A program made the translations under genes and the position numbers. The notes beneath the pieces were generated by a model that saw only the letters and a program-made list of their open reading frames with translations, was not told where the DNA came from and ran no database searches. Below are positions 11,457 through 22,600 of a DNA stretch of 64,000 nucleotides, piece after piece. Each line of letters opens with the position of its first letter. Position 1 is the stretch's first letter. The DNA comes from Arachis hypogaea (taxonomy: Eukaryota > Streptophyta > Magnoliopsida > Fabales > Fabaceae): contig NC_092044.1 of NCBI RefSeq assembly GCF_003086295.3, positions 3,064,843 through 3,128,842 on the forward strand, written 5' to 3'.

Positions 11457-14400
11457 GTGCATTCTACTCATTTTTATTATTATTTGTATTTGAAGAGAAT
11501 GGCAAGGATATGTAATGAAGATGTATGCCTTGCGGATAGTGCAAGTTCGCACACTATTCTCAAAAGTGATATATATTTTACCCATCTTGTGCCAAAAGAG
11601 GAATATGTTAATACTATTATTGGCTCAAGCAATGTGATAGAAGGCTCCGGAAGAGCTATAATTTTGTTTTCTGGAGGAACAAAATTTATAATAAATAATG
11701 CACTATTATCTACCAAGTTTCTGAGGAACTTGTTGAGTTTCAAAGATATTCGCCGAAATGGATATCATGTTGAGACGATGAATGAGGAAAATCATGAGTA
11801 TTTATGTATCACAACTCATGATTCAAATAAGAAAGTTATATTAGAAAAATTACCCTCACTTTTATCTGGGTTGTATTATACCAAAATTAGTGCAATTGAA
11901 TCACATGCCATTGTAAACCAGAAGTTTACTAGCTCAAATGAGTTCATAACTTGGCACGACCAATTGGGTTATCTGGAAACAACCATGATGAGGAGGATTA
12001 TTGAAAACTCTCATGGACATTCACTAAAGAACCAGAAGATTCTTAAAACTAGTGAATTTTGTTGTGCTGCATGTTCTCAAGGGAAGTTAATTTTAAGGCC
12101 ATCATCAGTAAAAATTAGATTTGAGTCTCCTGAATTCCTAGAAAGGATTCAAGGTGATATATGTGGACCTATTCATCCACCATGTGGGTCTTTTAGATAT
12201 TTTATGGTCCTAATAGACGCATTTTCGAGATGGTCACATGTGTGCTTATTATCTTCTCGCAACCTGGCGTTTGCGAGATTATTGGCTCAAATTATTTGAT
12301 TAAAAGCACAATTTCCAGAAAATCCAATCAAAGCAATTCGTCTTGATAATGCTGGTGAATTTACTTCCCAAACTTTTGATACTTATTGTATGGCTAATGG
12401 AATAAGTGTTGAACATCTAGTAGCTTATGTTCACACACAAAATGGGTTAGCAGAATTACTTATTAAGCGCCTCCAATTAATTGCTAGACCCTTGCTTATG
12501 AGAACAAATATCCCGACCTCGGTTTGGGGGCATGCTATTTTACATGCCGCAGCACTTATTCGTTTGAGGCCAACGAGTTATCATCAATTCTCTCCTATGC
12601 AATTAGCTTTTGGCCAGCAGTCAAATATTTCCCATTTAAGAATATTTGGATGTGCGATATATGTTCCCATTGCATCACCTAATCGCACCAAAATGGGACC
12701 CCAAAGAAAATTGGGGATATATGTTGGATATGATTCTCCCTCTATAGTGAGGTATCTTGAAATATAAACTGGAGATGTATTTAAAGCCCGGTTTGCGGAT
12801 TGTCATTTTGATGAATCAAAATTTCCAACATTAGGGGGAGAGAATAAGCTTCCTGAAAAGGAACTTAACTGGAATGCATCATCGTTGATGCATTTAGATC
12901 CTCGATCAGGGCAATGTCAACTGGAAGTTCAAAAGATTATACATTTACAAAGAATAGAAAATGATTTGCCTGATGCATTTTCCGATACAAAGAGGATAAC
13001 TAAATCTTATATACCAGCGGAAAATGCCCCAATTCGAATTGATGTCCCAGTAGGACAAGTAACCACTGAAGCAAATTCACGCCAGAAGCGTGGCAGGCCT
13101 GTCGGTTCCAAAGACAAAAATCCTCGAAAGAGAAAAGAGGTAAATAATATTCCTGTTGAAAAAGACATAGTAGAGACACCTGCATTTGTCCAAAATTGTG
13201 ATATAACGCCAGAAGACGTTCAGGTACCTGAAAATAGTGAAAATGACGAGATCTCGATAAATTATGTCTTTACAGGAGAAAAATGGGACCGAAATAAGAC
13301 AATTGTCAATGAAATATTTGCATATAATGTGGCATTAAATATCATGCATGAAAGTAAGGATCTTGAGCCAAGATCAGTCGATGAATGTCGACATAGGAAT
13401 GATTGGCCAAAATGGAAAGAAGCCATGAAGGCTGAATTAGACTCACTTGCAAAACGTGAAGTCTTTGGACCTGTAGTCCGTACACCTGAAGATGTAAAAC
13501 CTGTTAGATATAAGTGGTTATTTGTGAGAAAACGAAATGAGAAAAATGAAGTTGTTCGCTATAAAGCCCGACTTGTGGCACAAGGTTTTTCACAAAGGCC
13601 CGGTATAGATTATGAAGAAACGTATTCCCTTGTAGTGGATGCGATAACATTGCGTTATTTGGTCAGTTTAGCTGCATATCATAAACTGCATATGCATTTA
13701 ATGGATGTGGTAACAGCCTATTTATATGGCTCATTAGATCGGGATATCTTTATGAAAGTCCCTAAAAGACTAAAGATATCTAAACCATCCAATGAATATT
13801 CGCAAGGGTTATACTCAGTCAAATTGCAAAGATCTTTATATGGTCTAAAGCAATCTGGACGAGTGTGGTATAATCGTCTTATTGAGTATCTGGCCAAAAA
13901 CGGATTCAAGAATGATGATATGTGCCCATGTGTTTTTATAAAGAAAACTACATCTATGTTCATTATAATTGTTGTGTACGTTGATGATTTAAATATCATT
14001 GGGATTCCTGAAGAGATTCCAACAATTATAAAAACTCTAAAAGAAGAGTTTGAGATGAAAGATCTTGGAAAGACTAAATTTTGTCTCGACCTGCAGATCG
14101 AGCATATAAAAAATGGGATCTTTATTCATCAAACAACATATACAGAAAAGATCTTGAAGAGATTTTATATGGATAAGTCACATCCATTAAGTACCCCAAT
14201 GATCGTAAGATCTTTGGATGTGGAAAAAGATCAATTCCATCCTAAAGAAGAAAATGAAGATATCCTTGGTCCTGAAGTGCCATATCTTAGTGCCATTGGA
14301 GCGCTAATGTATCTTGTTAATAATACGTGACCCGATATATCATTTGCTGTGAATTTACTAGCAAGATATAGTTCCTCTCCAACCAGAAGACATTGGAGTG

Positions 14401-14978
14401 GAATCAAACAAATTTTTCGATATCTTCATGGGACGGTTGATATGGGATTGTTTTATCCCTATGGATCCAAGTCACAACTAGTTGGTTATGCAGATGCCGG
14501 ATACTTGTCTGATCCATATAAAGGGAGATCTCAAACAGGATATCTGTTTACATATGGTGGAACAGCTATATCATGGAGGTCCACGAAACAGACGATTGCC
14601 GCAACCTCCTCTAATCATGCTGAAATACTTGCGATACATGAAGCTAGTCGCGAGTGTTTTTGGCTCAGGAGTTTGATCCAATATATTCTATCATCATGTG
14701 GACTGATTGATCATAAGATAGCTCCAATTGTCCTGTTTGAAGATAATACAGCATGCATTGCTCAACTTAAGGGTGGATACATCAAAGGTGATAGAACGAA
14801 GCATATTTCTCCCAAATTCTTCTTCACTCATGATCTTCAAAATAAAGGGACAATTGATGTCCAACAGATCCGCTCAAGTGACAATCTGGCAGATTTATTT
14901 ACAAAGTCACTCCCAAAATCCTCCTTTAAAAGATTGGTACATAAGATTGGGATGCGCCGATTTCGAGACATTAAATGA
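11457..14978 (+). pseudogene. Copia pol: protease, integrase, RT, RNase H
   Basis: All four domains lie in one reading frame, interrupted by stops at 12297-12299, 12765-12767 and 14328-14330. Protease: DSASSHTI near 11537. The GAG-pre-integrase zinc region (HDQLGYL, then CAAC) is at about 11955-12090. Integrase acidic residues are visible in GDICGP, RLDNAGEF and NGLAE (about 12150-12450). Reverse transcriptase has the YVDD catalytic motif near 13977. RNase H has DAGY, EILAIHEA and EDNTACI, and the frame ends at 14978. The stop at 14328 lies in an NNT-stop-PDISFAVN context where Arg (CGA) is normal, so CGA to TGA deamination is the likely cause. Removing three point mutations would leave the frame open, implying decay without indels. 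Confidence 0.93.
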
Positions 14979-15174
14979 TGTCGGCAAGAGGGGGATACTG
15001 TACTCTTTTCCTTGGTCAAGTTTTTTCCCATTGGGTTTTTTCTTGACAAGGTTTTTAATGAGACAGTTCTCATCACTAAAGGATTTTGTACTCTTTTTCC
15101 TTCACTAAGATTTTTTTCCCATTGGGTTTTTCTTTAGTAAGGTTTTAACGAGGCATAATCCTAAATGGTCATCC

Positions 15175-15183
15175 AAGGGGGAG
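15175..15183 (+). promoter_or_regulatory. Polypurine tract of the copia element
   Basis: AAGGGGGAG sits directly before the TG of the 3' LTR, the required position for the plus-strand primer. Confidence 0.85.
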
Positions 15184-17181
15184 TGTTGTGATAAGCTTAA
15201 GTTACGTGGATGCCCATTTATGATGGGCGGTTTAGTTTTTCCAAAGAAGAATACATTTAATGATAATTTGTAAAAGCTACCTCATGAACACTATAAATAG
15301 AGGCTTAAGCCCCTGTACGTAACATACAACAATAATAAATAAATACTTGATCTTTTCTTTCTACAAAGCAATATAATAATATTCTCTTTCTTTCTCTTAC
15401 GAGTAAATTACCAATTTCGCCCTCGAATTATCAGAACGCTGACAAAAATAACCTCCACTTTTATTAACGATAAAAATACATCTAAAATATTGAAAAACGC
15501 TACAAAAATATCCGACCGTAAATAAAAAACTATTCTGTTAACAGAATTGGTTGAGCTGTCAAATGGATTCTGTTACATCCCTTCTTTTGCTTCTCCTTCG
15601 TTCTCCCTCACTCCCTCCCTCCCCAAAACAACTACAACAACAATAATAAACATCTCAGACATTCCTTCCCTCCCGCAACCCTCCCAAAAGTCACTGCAAG
15701 CTACAACAGCAACATATCTCAGTCACTCCAAAATTGCAATAACAACAACAACATCATCTTCCTAGTTGAAGCTCCTGCAACAACATCTTTCTCACTATTT
15801 CTCTCCTCAAATACGATGTTGCCTCTTCTTCCACAATTTCTTTCCCTCAAGTACGACAATGATCTTACTTTTTGCCAGTGTCATCTTGCTCATCCACTTC
15901 TCCTTCTTCGATTATTCTCTCTCGTCGCCTCTCTCTTTCTCTCTCCTTGTTGTTTTACTCCTCTCTCTCCTCAACGACAGCGCTTGCAGTGATGCTACCG
16001 TCTCCTCCCGTCCTCCCTCTCTCCTTAAAATAACAACAACAACAATAAGCAACATCTCAGTGACTCCCTCCCTCATCCAAACCTCCCAAAATAGACCTTC
16101 GCCTCACCATCTTCATCTCAGTCACAGCAATAATCAGCCAGAATCAGTGATAATCATTCATAATCACCAATTTCATATATTTCATTATACTTTTTTTAAT
16201 AATATATTAAAGATAGAATCCAAAGAGAAATAATGACAAAGAGAGAAGTTGGAGAGAGAGAGAGACTGTCCATTGCTGGCTTACTGCGAGAGAGAAGAGT
16301 AAGGCGCTGCAAGACAGATTTTTGACAGCGATGGAGGGGCAGCGAGCAAGCAGCAACAATGATGACGAATCTGAGAGGAAAAATTGAGAGATCTGCTGCG
16401 AGAGTGAAAAGGGTAAGGAGCTGTGAGATCCACTTCTGACGACAACGGCAGGGGCGGCGAGCAAGTAGCATTCGCAACAACGAGATTCTACCATTAAAGA
16501 TAGAGAAAGTTGCGTGGGTTGATGAGCAACTGTTTTGTGTGTTGGAGAAGTGAAAGTGAGAAGAAGGGAGAAGAATAAAGGAGTAAGGAGTGGAGTGTGA
16601 CAGTGTGAGACAAAGAAGATCAAAAGGCAACAGCCATGGATTCAGAGTGAGAGTGAAGAAGGTAAGACATAAGCTTTTTTGGGGAGATTTGGGGGAGGGA
16701 GGGACTGAGGGAGTGAGGGAGAATAAAGGAGAAGCAGAAGAAGGGTGTAACGGAATCTGTTTGACAGTTCAGCCAACTCTGTTAACGGAATAGATTTTTA
16801 TTTACGGTCGGGTATTTTTGTAGCATTTTTCAATATTTTAGGTGTATTTTTTTCGTTAATAAAAATAGAGGTTATTTTTGTCAGCGTTCTGATAATTCGA
16901 TGACAGAATTGGTAATTTACTCTTCTCTTACTATAAACAAATGCAATTTTCTCTCTTCTTACTTTTAATACTTCTTTCTATCTTTATATATATATTTATG
17001 CAATTCTCTCTCTCTTTATTTTTTATACTATTTTCTATCTTTATATATATATACACATTACAACATATAATATTATTATATATATACAAATCATTATTAA
17101 ACTAATTATTTTAATACTAGAGTCTTATATTAATACATTTTTATTTTATATTTAATATATCTTTTTATTTATTTTACAACA
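15184..17181 (+). repeat. 3' LTR of the copia element, split by a nested MULE
   Basis: LTR sequence occupies 15184-15400 and 16932-17181. The two parts join into a copy of the 5' LTR if 15401-16922 and one TSD copy are ignored. It keeps the TATAAATAG box near 15292. The distal part has small length differences from the 5' LTR. Confidence 0.93.
15401..16922. mobile_element. MULE inserted in the copia 3' LTR
   Basis: 1522 bp with ends GAGTAAATTACC and GGTAATTTACTC and terminal inverted repeats of about 230 bp (15401-15634 against 16689-16922). The target duplication TTCTCTTAC is a perfect 9 bp (15392-15400 and 16923-16931), the Mutator signature. The interior is C/T-rich on the left and G/A-rich on the right. 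A block at about 15601-15765 is repeated imperfectly at about 16009-16140 (both contain CAACATCTCAG). Frames such as 15766-16233 (plus) and 16196-16630 (minus) are Ser/Leu/Pro-rich and have no recognisable domain, so I do not call them genes. No transposase. Confidence 0.88.
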
Positions 17182-17556
17182 TAAAACAAACTTTTTCTTT
17201 TATGTAAATTAATATATTTGCAATATATAGTATGGCCTAAATTATTTGTGTAATAAGGATTAGCTTTACTCTATTGTGTGATAAATTCTAGGAAAGGGCC
17301 AAAGCAAAAACCAACACAGAGAAATCTCTAACTTGACCAAAGCTCATAACAATACATCTTGGTTTTCGTTTTTTTTTTTTTTTTTGAGTTGGGGTTTTCG
17401 TTTAACAATAGCAAACAGAACTGAAGGCAAAATTAAAATACATGTTTTAAAAGGCCTAGCCCAAAGAATTGGGATATTCTCATATAAGCACAGCCCAAAA
17501 TTGGAATATAAAGCCGAATTGGATAAAGATTAGGGGAAGCAAAATGATTATTAAAA

Positions 17557-17629
17557 CGCCCACCGTGGGGCTCGAACCCACGACCACAAGGTTAAGAGCC
17601 TTGCGCTCTACCGACTGAGCTAGACGGGC
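17557..17629 (-). tRNA. tRNA-Lys (anticodon CUU)
   Basis: Read on the minus strand, the 73-nt sequence folds as a standard cloverleaf. The acceptor stem GCCCGTC pairs with GGTGGGC plus discriminator G. The D arm contains the A-box TAGCTCAGTCGG, the anticodon loop reads CTCTTAA (anticodon CTT), and the T arm contains GGTTCGAGCCC (B-box). There is no intron. A TTTT Pol III terminator follows immediately (17553-17556). All arms are intact, so it is probably functional. It decodes AAG lysine codons. Confidence 0.95.
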
Positions 17630-17639
17630 TTTGATTGTA

Positions 17640-19190
17640 AGTTAAGGGTTTAAATTTTTAATAACTTAAAAAAAATTTGATGATTTCGTTCCCACTAAAT
17701 TATGCTTAGATATCTTTGACCTCTTATGGGATTAGGGTTATATTCAATTCTCATTATTACCGAAAAATATATCTTTAACAATTTTTTATAGACAATTTTG
17801 TCTCAAATTTTTATTAGGCTGAAAGTTCCGACATGTAAATTATTTATTGGACCAAATTGTCTATTAGAGTTTAGAATGATATTTTCTTTTTCCTTCATTT
17901 GGGAAAAAAAGAAAAGGGTCATTTTAATCTTGAGACATATATTATGATTTATCAATATTAATATAGATACAAAATATGACATAATATATAATATGTGGAT
18001 ACTTTTATTTAAAATTTTTATAAAATACGAGAATATATTATATATAAAATATAATTTTTTTAAATTATTTTTAATATTTTTTTAATTATATAAAATATTT
18101 AAAATATTTTTGTTTTAATAATTAATAATATATATTATTTTTAAATTAATTTTAAAAATATATATTAAAAATAAAATTAGACATATTGATATATGATGAT
18201 ATTTAAATGTATCTAAAAATATCTAAAAAAAATTTTATTAAAATATAATTAAACGTAACAAAATATACATATCGAACAAATATCAATAAATATCATATCT
18301 AAAATACATCTAATATTCAGACACCACAAAACAGACGCAATAAATTATAGAAGTGTTCATAATTGATAGGATATATAACATATATTCGTGTATATATGAG
18401 AGAGCTAATATAATTACTTTTTTTAAATGAGAGAAACAAATTTGTTTGTGGCGAGAATTATGAATTATGAGGAAGAATTTGTCATGAGCTCATAATATAC
18501 ACTTTTTTATTAATGACCTGGTTATACTTTTTTGGACTTTGTTATTAATTGCTTAAAGATTGGTACTCCTTCCCGGGACGGTTAGTTTCCTTTTTTTTTT
18601 ATGGATAGTATTGTTTTTTCAAGAATGCAAATATTTTAAAATAATTTATATGCATAACTAATTAGTTTCTATTAATTTATATAATACAAAATTATGATAA
18701 ACAACATATGGGTAGAAATTTATTTACTATATATAAACTAAATACAAATAACAAAATCTTATTACCTCAATAAAATCATTCTAATTTTAAATTCCTAAAA
18801 TAATTTTTTAGTGAATTTAAATTTTTATGCACTTTTACATTCTTAATATAGAAACATTTTATTCACGAATTTTATCATATGTTATTAGATCAATATAAAT
18901 AACTAATTTTACATATATAACCAATCAAATAACAAATTTGAATAAACAATTCTATAAAAGTTTTATAATATCAATAATTAAAATTTAATTAATTATTAAA
19001 AATGTTGTTATTTGTTTATAGAGTTTAATTTTATAAATAATTTTATACAAATACTTAATTTTATATATGTATTGAAAAAATATTTAAAAAATAATTTTAA
19101 AATAAATTATTTTTACTGAAATAAAAATACAAAATATTATTGTGTCAAACTATTTTAGTGAATAAAAATAAAATTTTTTTAAGATAAAAA
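17640..19190. other. AT-rich intergenic DNA, no gene seen
   Basis: Between the tRNA gene and the kinase promoter. Only AT-rich sequence with short A and T runs; no coding frame or repeat boundary was recognised. Confidence 0.6.
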
Positions 19191-19198
19191 AAAGGAGA

Positions 19199-19696
19199 AT
19201 ATATATAGCTTTCGTAAATTTGCAAATAAACAAATATAAACATCGTGTTCTGTGCACCTGCAAGTACACTCTCTCTCTCTGTCTCTCTCTGTCTCTCTCT
19301 GTATTTTCTCTCTCCTCTGCGATCGGTTCTTACTTCTTCCCTTACTCCGTGATCGGAACCCTAAATCTTCCGTCACGATCCTATTTCGCGCGTAGATTCC
19401 ACTCTTCAGAGTACCCAACCCGCCAACAATCCCATACTCAACCACATTCTTCTCTCTCACCTCCTCTTTTCAACTCATCACTGTTCTAGAAGATTCCCAC
19501 GAGAGACTAACATTCCCTTTTCGGTGTGTCCTGATCGGAACCCAAAGGGGTCTCAGAAACACGCACAAATTTCATAACTTTTCATATACCGTTTTCTGTC
19601 TCTGTGTGTGTGTCTGTTTTGTGCGTTTGTGGTGCTTTTTTGTATATCTTGTTTGGGTAATTTTGAGAGAAGAGGATGAGATTTGAAGGATGAACG
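19199..19696 (+). promoter_or_regulatory. Core promoter and 5' UTR of the MLK kinase gene
   Basis: A TATA-like ATATATATAG at 19199-19208 precedes a CT-rich leader (CTCTCTCT/GTCTCTCT at about 19268-19306), common in plant 5' UTRs. The composition shifts from AT-rich to balanced at about 19260. The transcription start is inferred at about 19230-19260. The leader is roughly 450 bases and holds two upstream ATGs close to the main start. Confidence 0.6.
19676..19693 (+). promoter_or_regulatory. Minimal uORF just upstream of the MLK start
   Basis: ATG-AGA-TTT-GAA-GGA-TGA, five codons plus stop, ends three bases before the main ATG at 19697. A second ATG at 19690 opens a seven-codon frame (stop at 19711-19713) overlapping the main start. 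Ribosomes starting at either would compete with the kinase start. The role is inferred, and it depends on the leader being unspliced. Confidence 0.5.
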
Positions 19697-22600
19697 ATGC
19701 CTGTGCTGCGTAGCGGAGCGCGCAGGGGCCGGGCAGCAGCGAAGAAGAAGAAGCAGCAAGAACAGCAGGAGGAGCCACAGCCACAGCCACATCAGCAGCA
19801 GAGTCCAGTGGTGGAAGAGGAAGCGATTGCTACGAGAACAAGGAGGCGTCGTGCAGCAGCGGCGGCAGCAGAGGTTATTGTGCCAAAGAATAGCAATAAA
19901 AGGAAGGAGGAGGCGCTGCTGAAGGTCAATGAGAGGGTAGTTGTTGGGAAGGAAGAAGAGAAGAAGGGAATTGAGGTAGGTGAAGGAGCCGATAAAGAAG
20001 AAGTAGGAGAGAAACAGCTGGATGATTTCGACAGCGGCGGCCGCAGCAATAAGGCCAATGCTGGTGAAGATGAGGGCAGCACTGCTCCCCTTCCAGAGAA
20101 GGTTTGTTACTATCTATGCTTCTTGTGTCTCTTTGGATTATATAATCCAATCAATATGCATGTTTGTTCAATTTGTTTTTTTTTTTTTTTTTTTTTTCTG
20201 GTTGATCAAAATCTGTCATTTCTTGAATTTTAATTGTGGTTTATTATGCCTCGAGGTTTGAATATAGTTATGTTTCATGATATCGGATACTATGGTGCAT
20301 GGCAGGGTGTTCTTCAAATTGTTATTAATGTGTAAGTAACTGTTTAGGGTGGCTAGTAGTCAGGGAAGACTGAAACTCAATCTCTTTGAAAACTTCCTAT
20401 TTTAGTCATTCTAGTTTTGATGATAGTGACACCTTTGTTTTGGTTTAAAAGTTTTCAATCCATTATTTCACTTGCCTTTTCTCAACTTATTGTGATTGTG
20501 TATTACTTTTGGGGAACATTCTTGATGAATTCTCTTTGTTCGGTCTTGATATCTTTTAAACTGACGAATCTGCATATGATGGTGGCTTGCTTCTTGAGTT
20601 TGTTTTCGCAAATCGATAAGGCATTCACACAGTCTGCATCGCAATTGTGTTACTGTAAAATGGAATTATCTGTGCTGATGTCACAAAAAAAATTGAAATC
20701 ATGGTTGCTAACGGTTGTTTCTGCACTCAGTTAGGGTCTTCAATTCTCCCTTGCTTTTGTTTTCTTAGTTCATCAGAGGACGGGAACTGTCTTTTGTTTA
20801 ATTTTGTTTTACTTATCTTGATGCGTCATTCTATTTTAAATCTCTCCACACGGTGTTGCCTAGATGTCAATGAGTAATAATTAAATAATTATTCTCAAAA
20901 ACATAGATGACTACTTTTGTTTAATTGATACCTGTGTACTAATTTTTTTGTCACTATGGCACAGATTCAAGTAGGTGGTTCCCCTTTGTATAAATTAGAA
21001 AGAAAACTTGGAAAGGGTGGATTTGGTCAAGTATATGTTGGTCGACGTCTTACTGGTGGAAATTTGAATGAGAGAACTGGACCTGGAGCTGTAGAGGTAT
21101 GCGCATGCTACCAACCTTGGGTGATAAGTTGTATTTTCACTTTTAGTTGTGCAAGTAATTTTAATTTCTGATATGACAGTTTAAACTTTTGTTCTCAGGT
21201 TGCATTAAAATTTGAGCATAGAAGTAGTAAAGGATGTAATTATGGACCACCATACGAGTGGCAAGTGTACAAGTGAGTGCTAGTTTTGACCTCTGTATTT
21301 TCTCTTGGCTCGGTTTGTGTACCTTGCTTCTTTTTCAATCTTTTCCCTCTGCTTGCGCAGTACTCTTGGTGGCAGTCATGGTGTGCCTCAAGTACATTAC
21401 AAGGGCAGGCAAGGTGACTATTATGTTATGGTATGTTTTTTGGGTCCGATAGAGCTTTTTTTTCTCAATTATTACATTCTGTTTTATAATTTTGAATTTT
21501 CAATGGTGCTGCAATATTTCCCTCATCAGTTTTTTTTCCCCCTTATGAAGAGTCTGTTTGACTTGAGGAATTCATTTTTTCAGGTTATGGATATGCTGGG
21601 TCCGAGCTTGTGGGACGTTTGGAATAACAACTCCCACAGGTAAGTGCTTTGCAAAATATTTGCCTGGTGCGTGTGAAACTGTGTTTCCCATTGTATTTTT
21701 GAGATTCATTTGCCATTCTAATGTGTTTTTTTTTTTTTTTTTGTATTCCAGCATGTCCACTGAAATGGTCGCATGTATTGCCATCGAGGCAATATCCATC
21801 TTGGAGAAGATGCACTCTCGAGGGTAATCTGTCTATCATCCTTCCTAAACATATTCCTATCAATCTATGTAAACCTAGTTTTTAGTATATTTATTCATTT
21901 TATGAATCTACGATTTGGTAGGCAGCTTCTATAGAAGCTAGATCAATTGCTTTGCTATGCTTTATGTTATGCTTCGCTTGTTTTACTGTCATTCATGTTA
22001 GTAATTGAAATTGTGTTTCTTAAACTATATGACTGCTAATTGGCAGGTATGTGCATGGGGATGTGAAGCCTGAAAATTTTCTGCTTGGTCCTCCTGGGAC
22101 ACCTAATGAGAAGAAATTGTTTCTTGTCGATCTTGGTTTGGGTATGATGTAACTGTTGACTACTTACTCATCTATTATACAACAATAACAACCAAGCCTT
22201 TTCCCCCATGATTTTGTTAGCTAATTTACTTACTCATCTATTACTCACATTTAACAGCTACTAAATGGCGAGACAGTACAACGGGTTTGCATGTAGAATA
22301 TGACCAAAGGCCAGATGTTTTCAGGTATTGATAATTGCTTTTGGATTATGTTGGAAATGCCATATTGTCAAAGGTTTCTATGTATTTATATTAACCTATA
22401 CCTTCTTGGTTTTCTTATGTTATTCCAGGGGCACAGTCCGTTATGCTAGTGCAAATGCCCATTTAGGGAGAACTGGAAGCAGGAGGGATGATTTGGAATC
22501 TCTAGCTTATACACTGATTTTTCTTCTTCGAGGTCGTCTTCCTTGGCAGGGTTTCCAGGTTAGACAGTTTTTAAATAACTTAATATCATATCCTAATGCC

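Larger units (their letters stand above)
9729..17181 (+). mobile_element. Ty1/copia LTR retrotransposon, decayed
   Basis: Complete element with both LTRs starting TGTTGTGATAAG and ending ACAACA, flanked by a perfect 5-bp target duplication TAAAA (9724-9728 and 17182-17186). Gag comes first, then protease, integrase, reverse transcriptase and RNase H, the copia order. About 5.9 kb remain after subtracting the MULE nested in the 3' LTR. The coding region carries several stops and a frameshift, so it is not autonomous. Confidence 0.95.

Noticed and set aside
11480..11743. Minus-strand frames within copia pol (also 13000-13185, 13718-13999, 14837-15076)
   Set aside because: Antisense shadows of the pol frame, which has clear domains.
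15766..16630. Overlapping 155- and 144-codon frames in the nested MULE
   Set aside because: Ser/Leu/Pro-rich on one strand and the mirrored low-complexity sequence on the other; no transposase or host motif recognised.
10190..17181. Env-like third ORF in the copia element
   Set aside because: Nothing between the end of RNase H (14978) and the polypurine tract (15175) has coding capacity.
20417..20734. 105-codon frame upstream of the kinase domain
   Set aside because: Lies in intron 1 of the MLK gene; no similarity and flanked by exons that splice cleanly around it.
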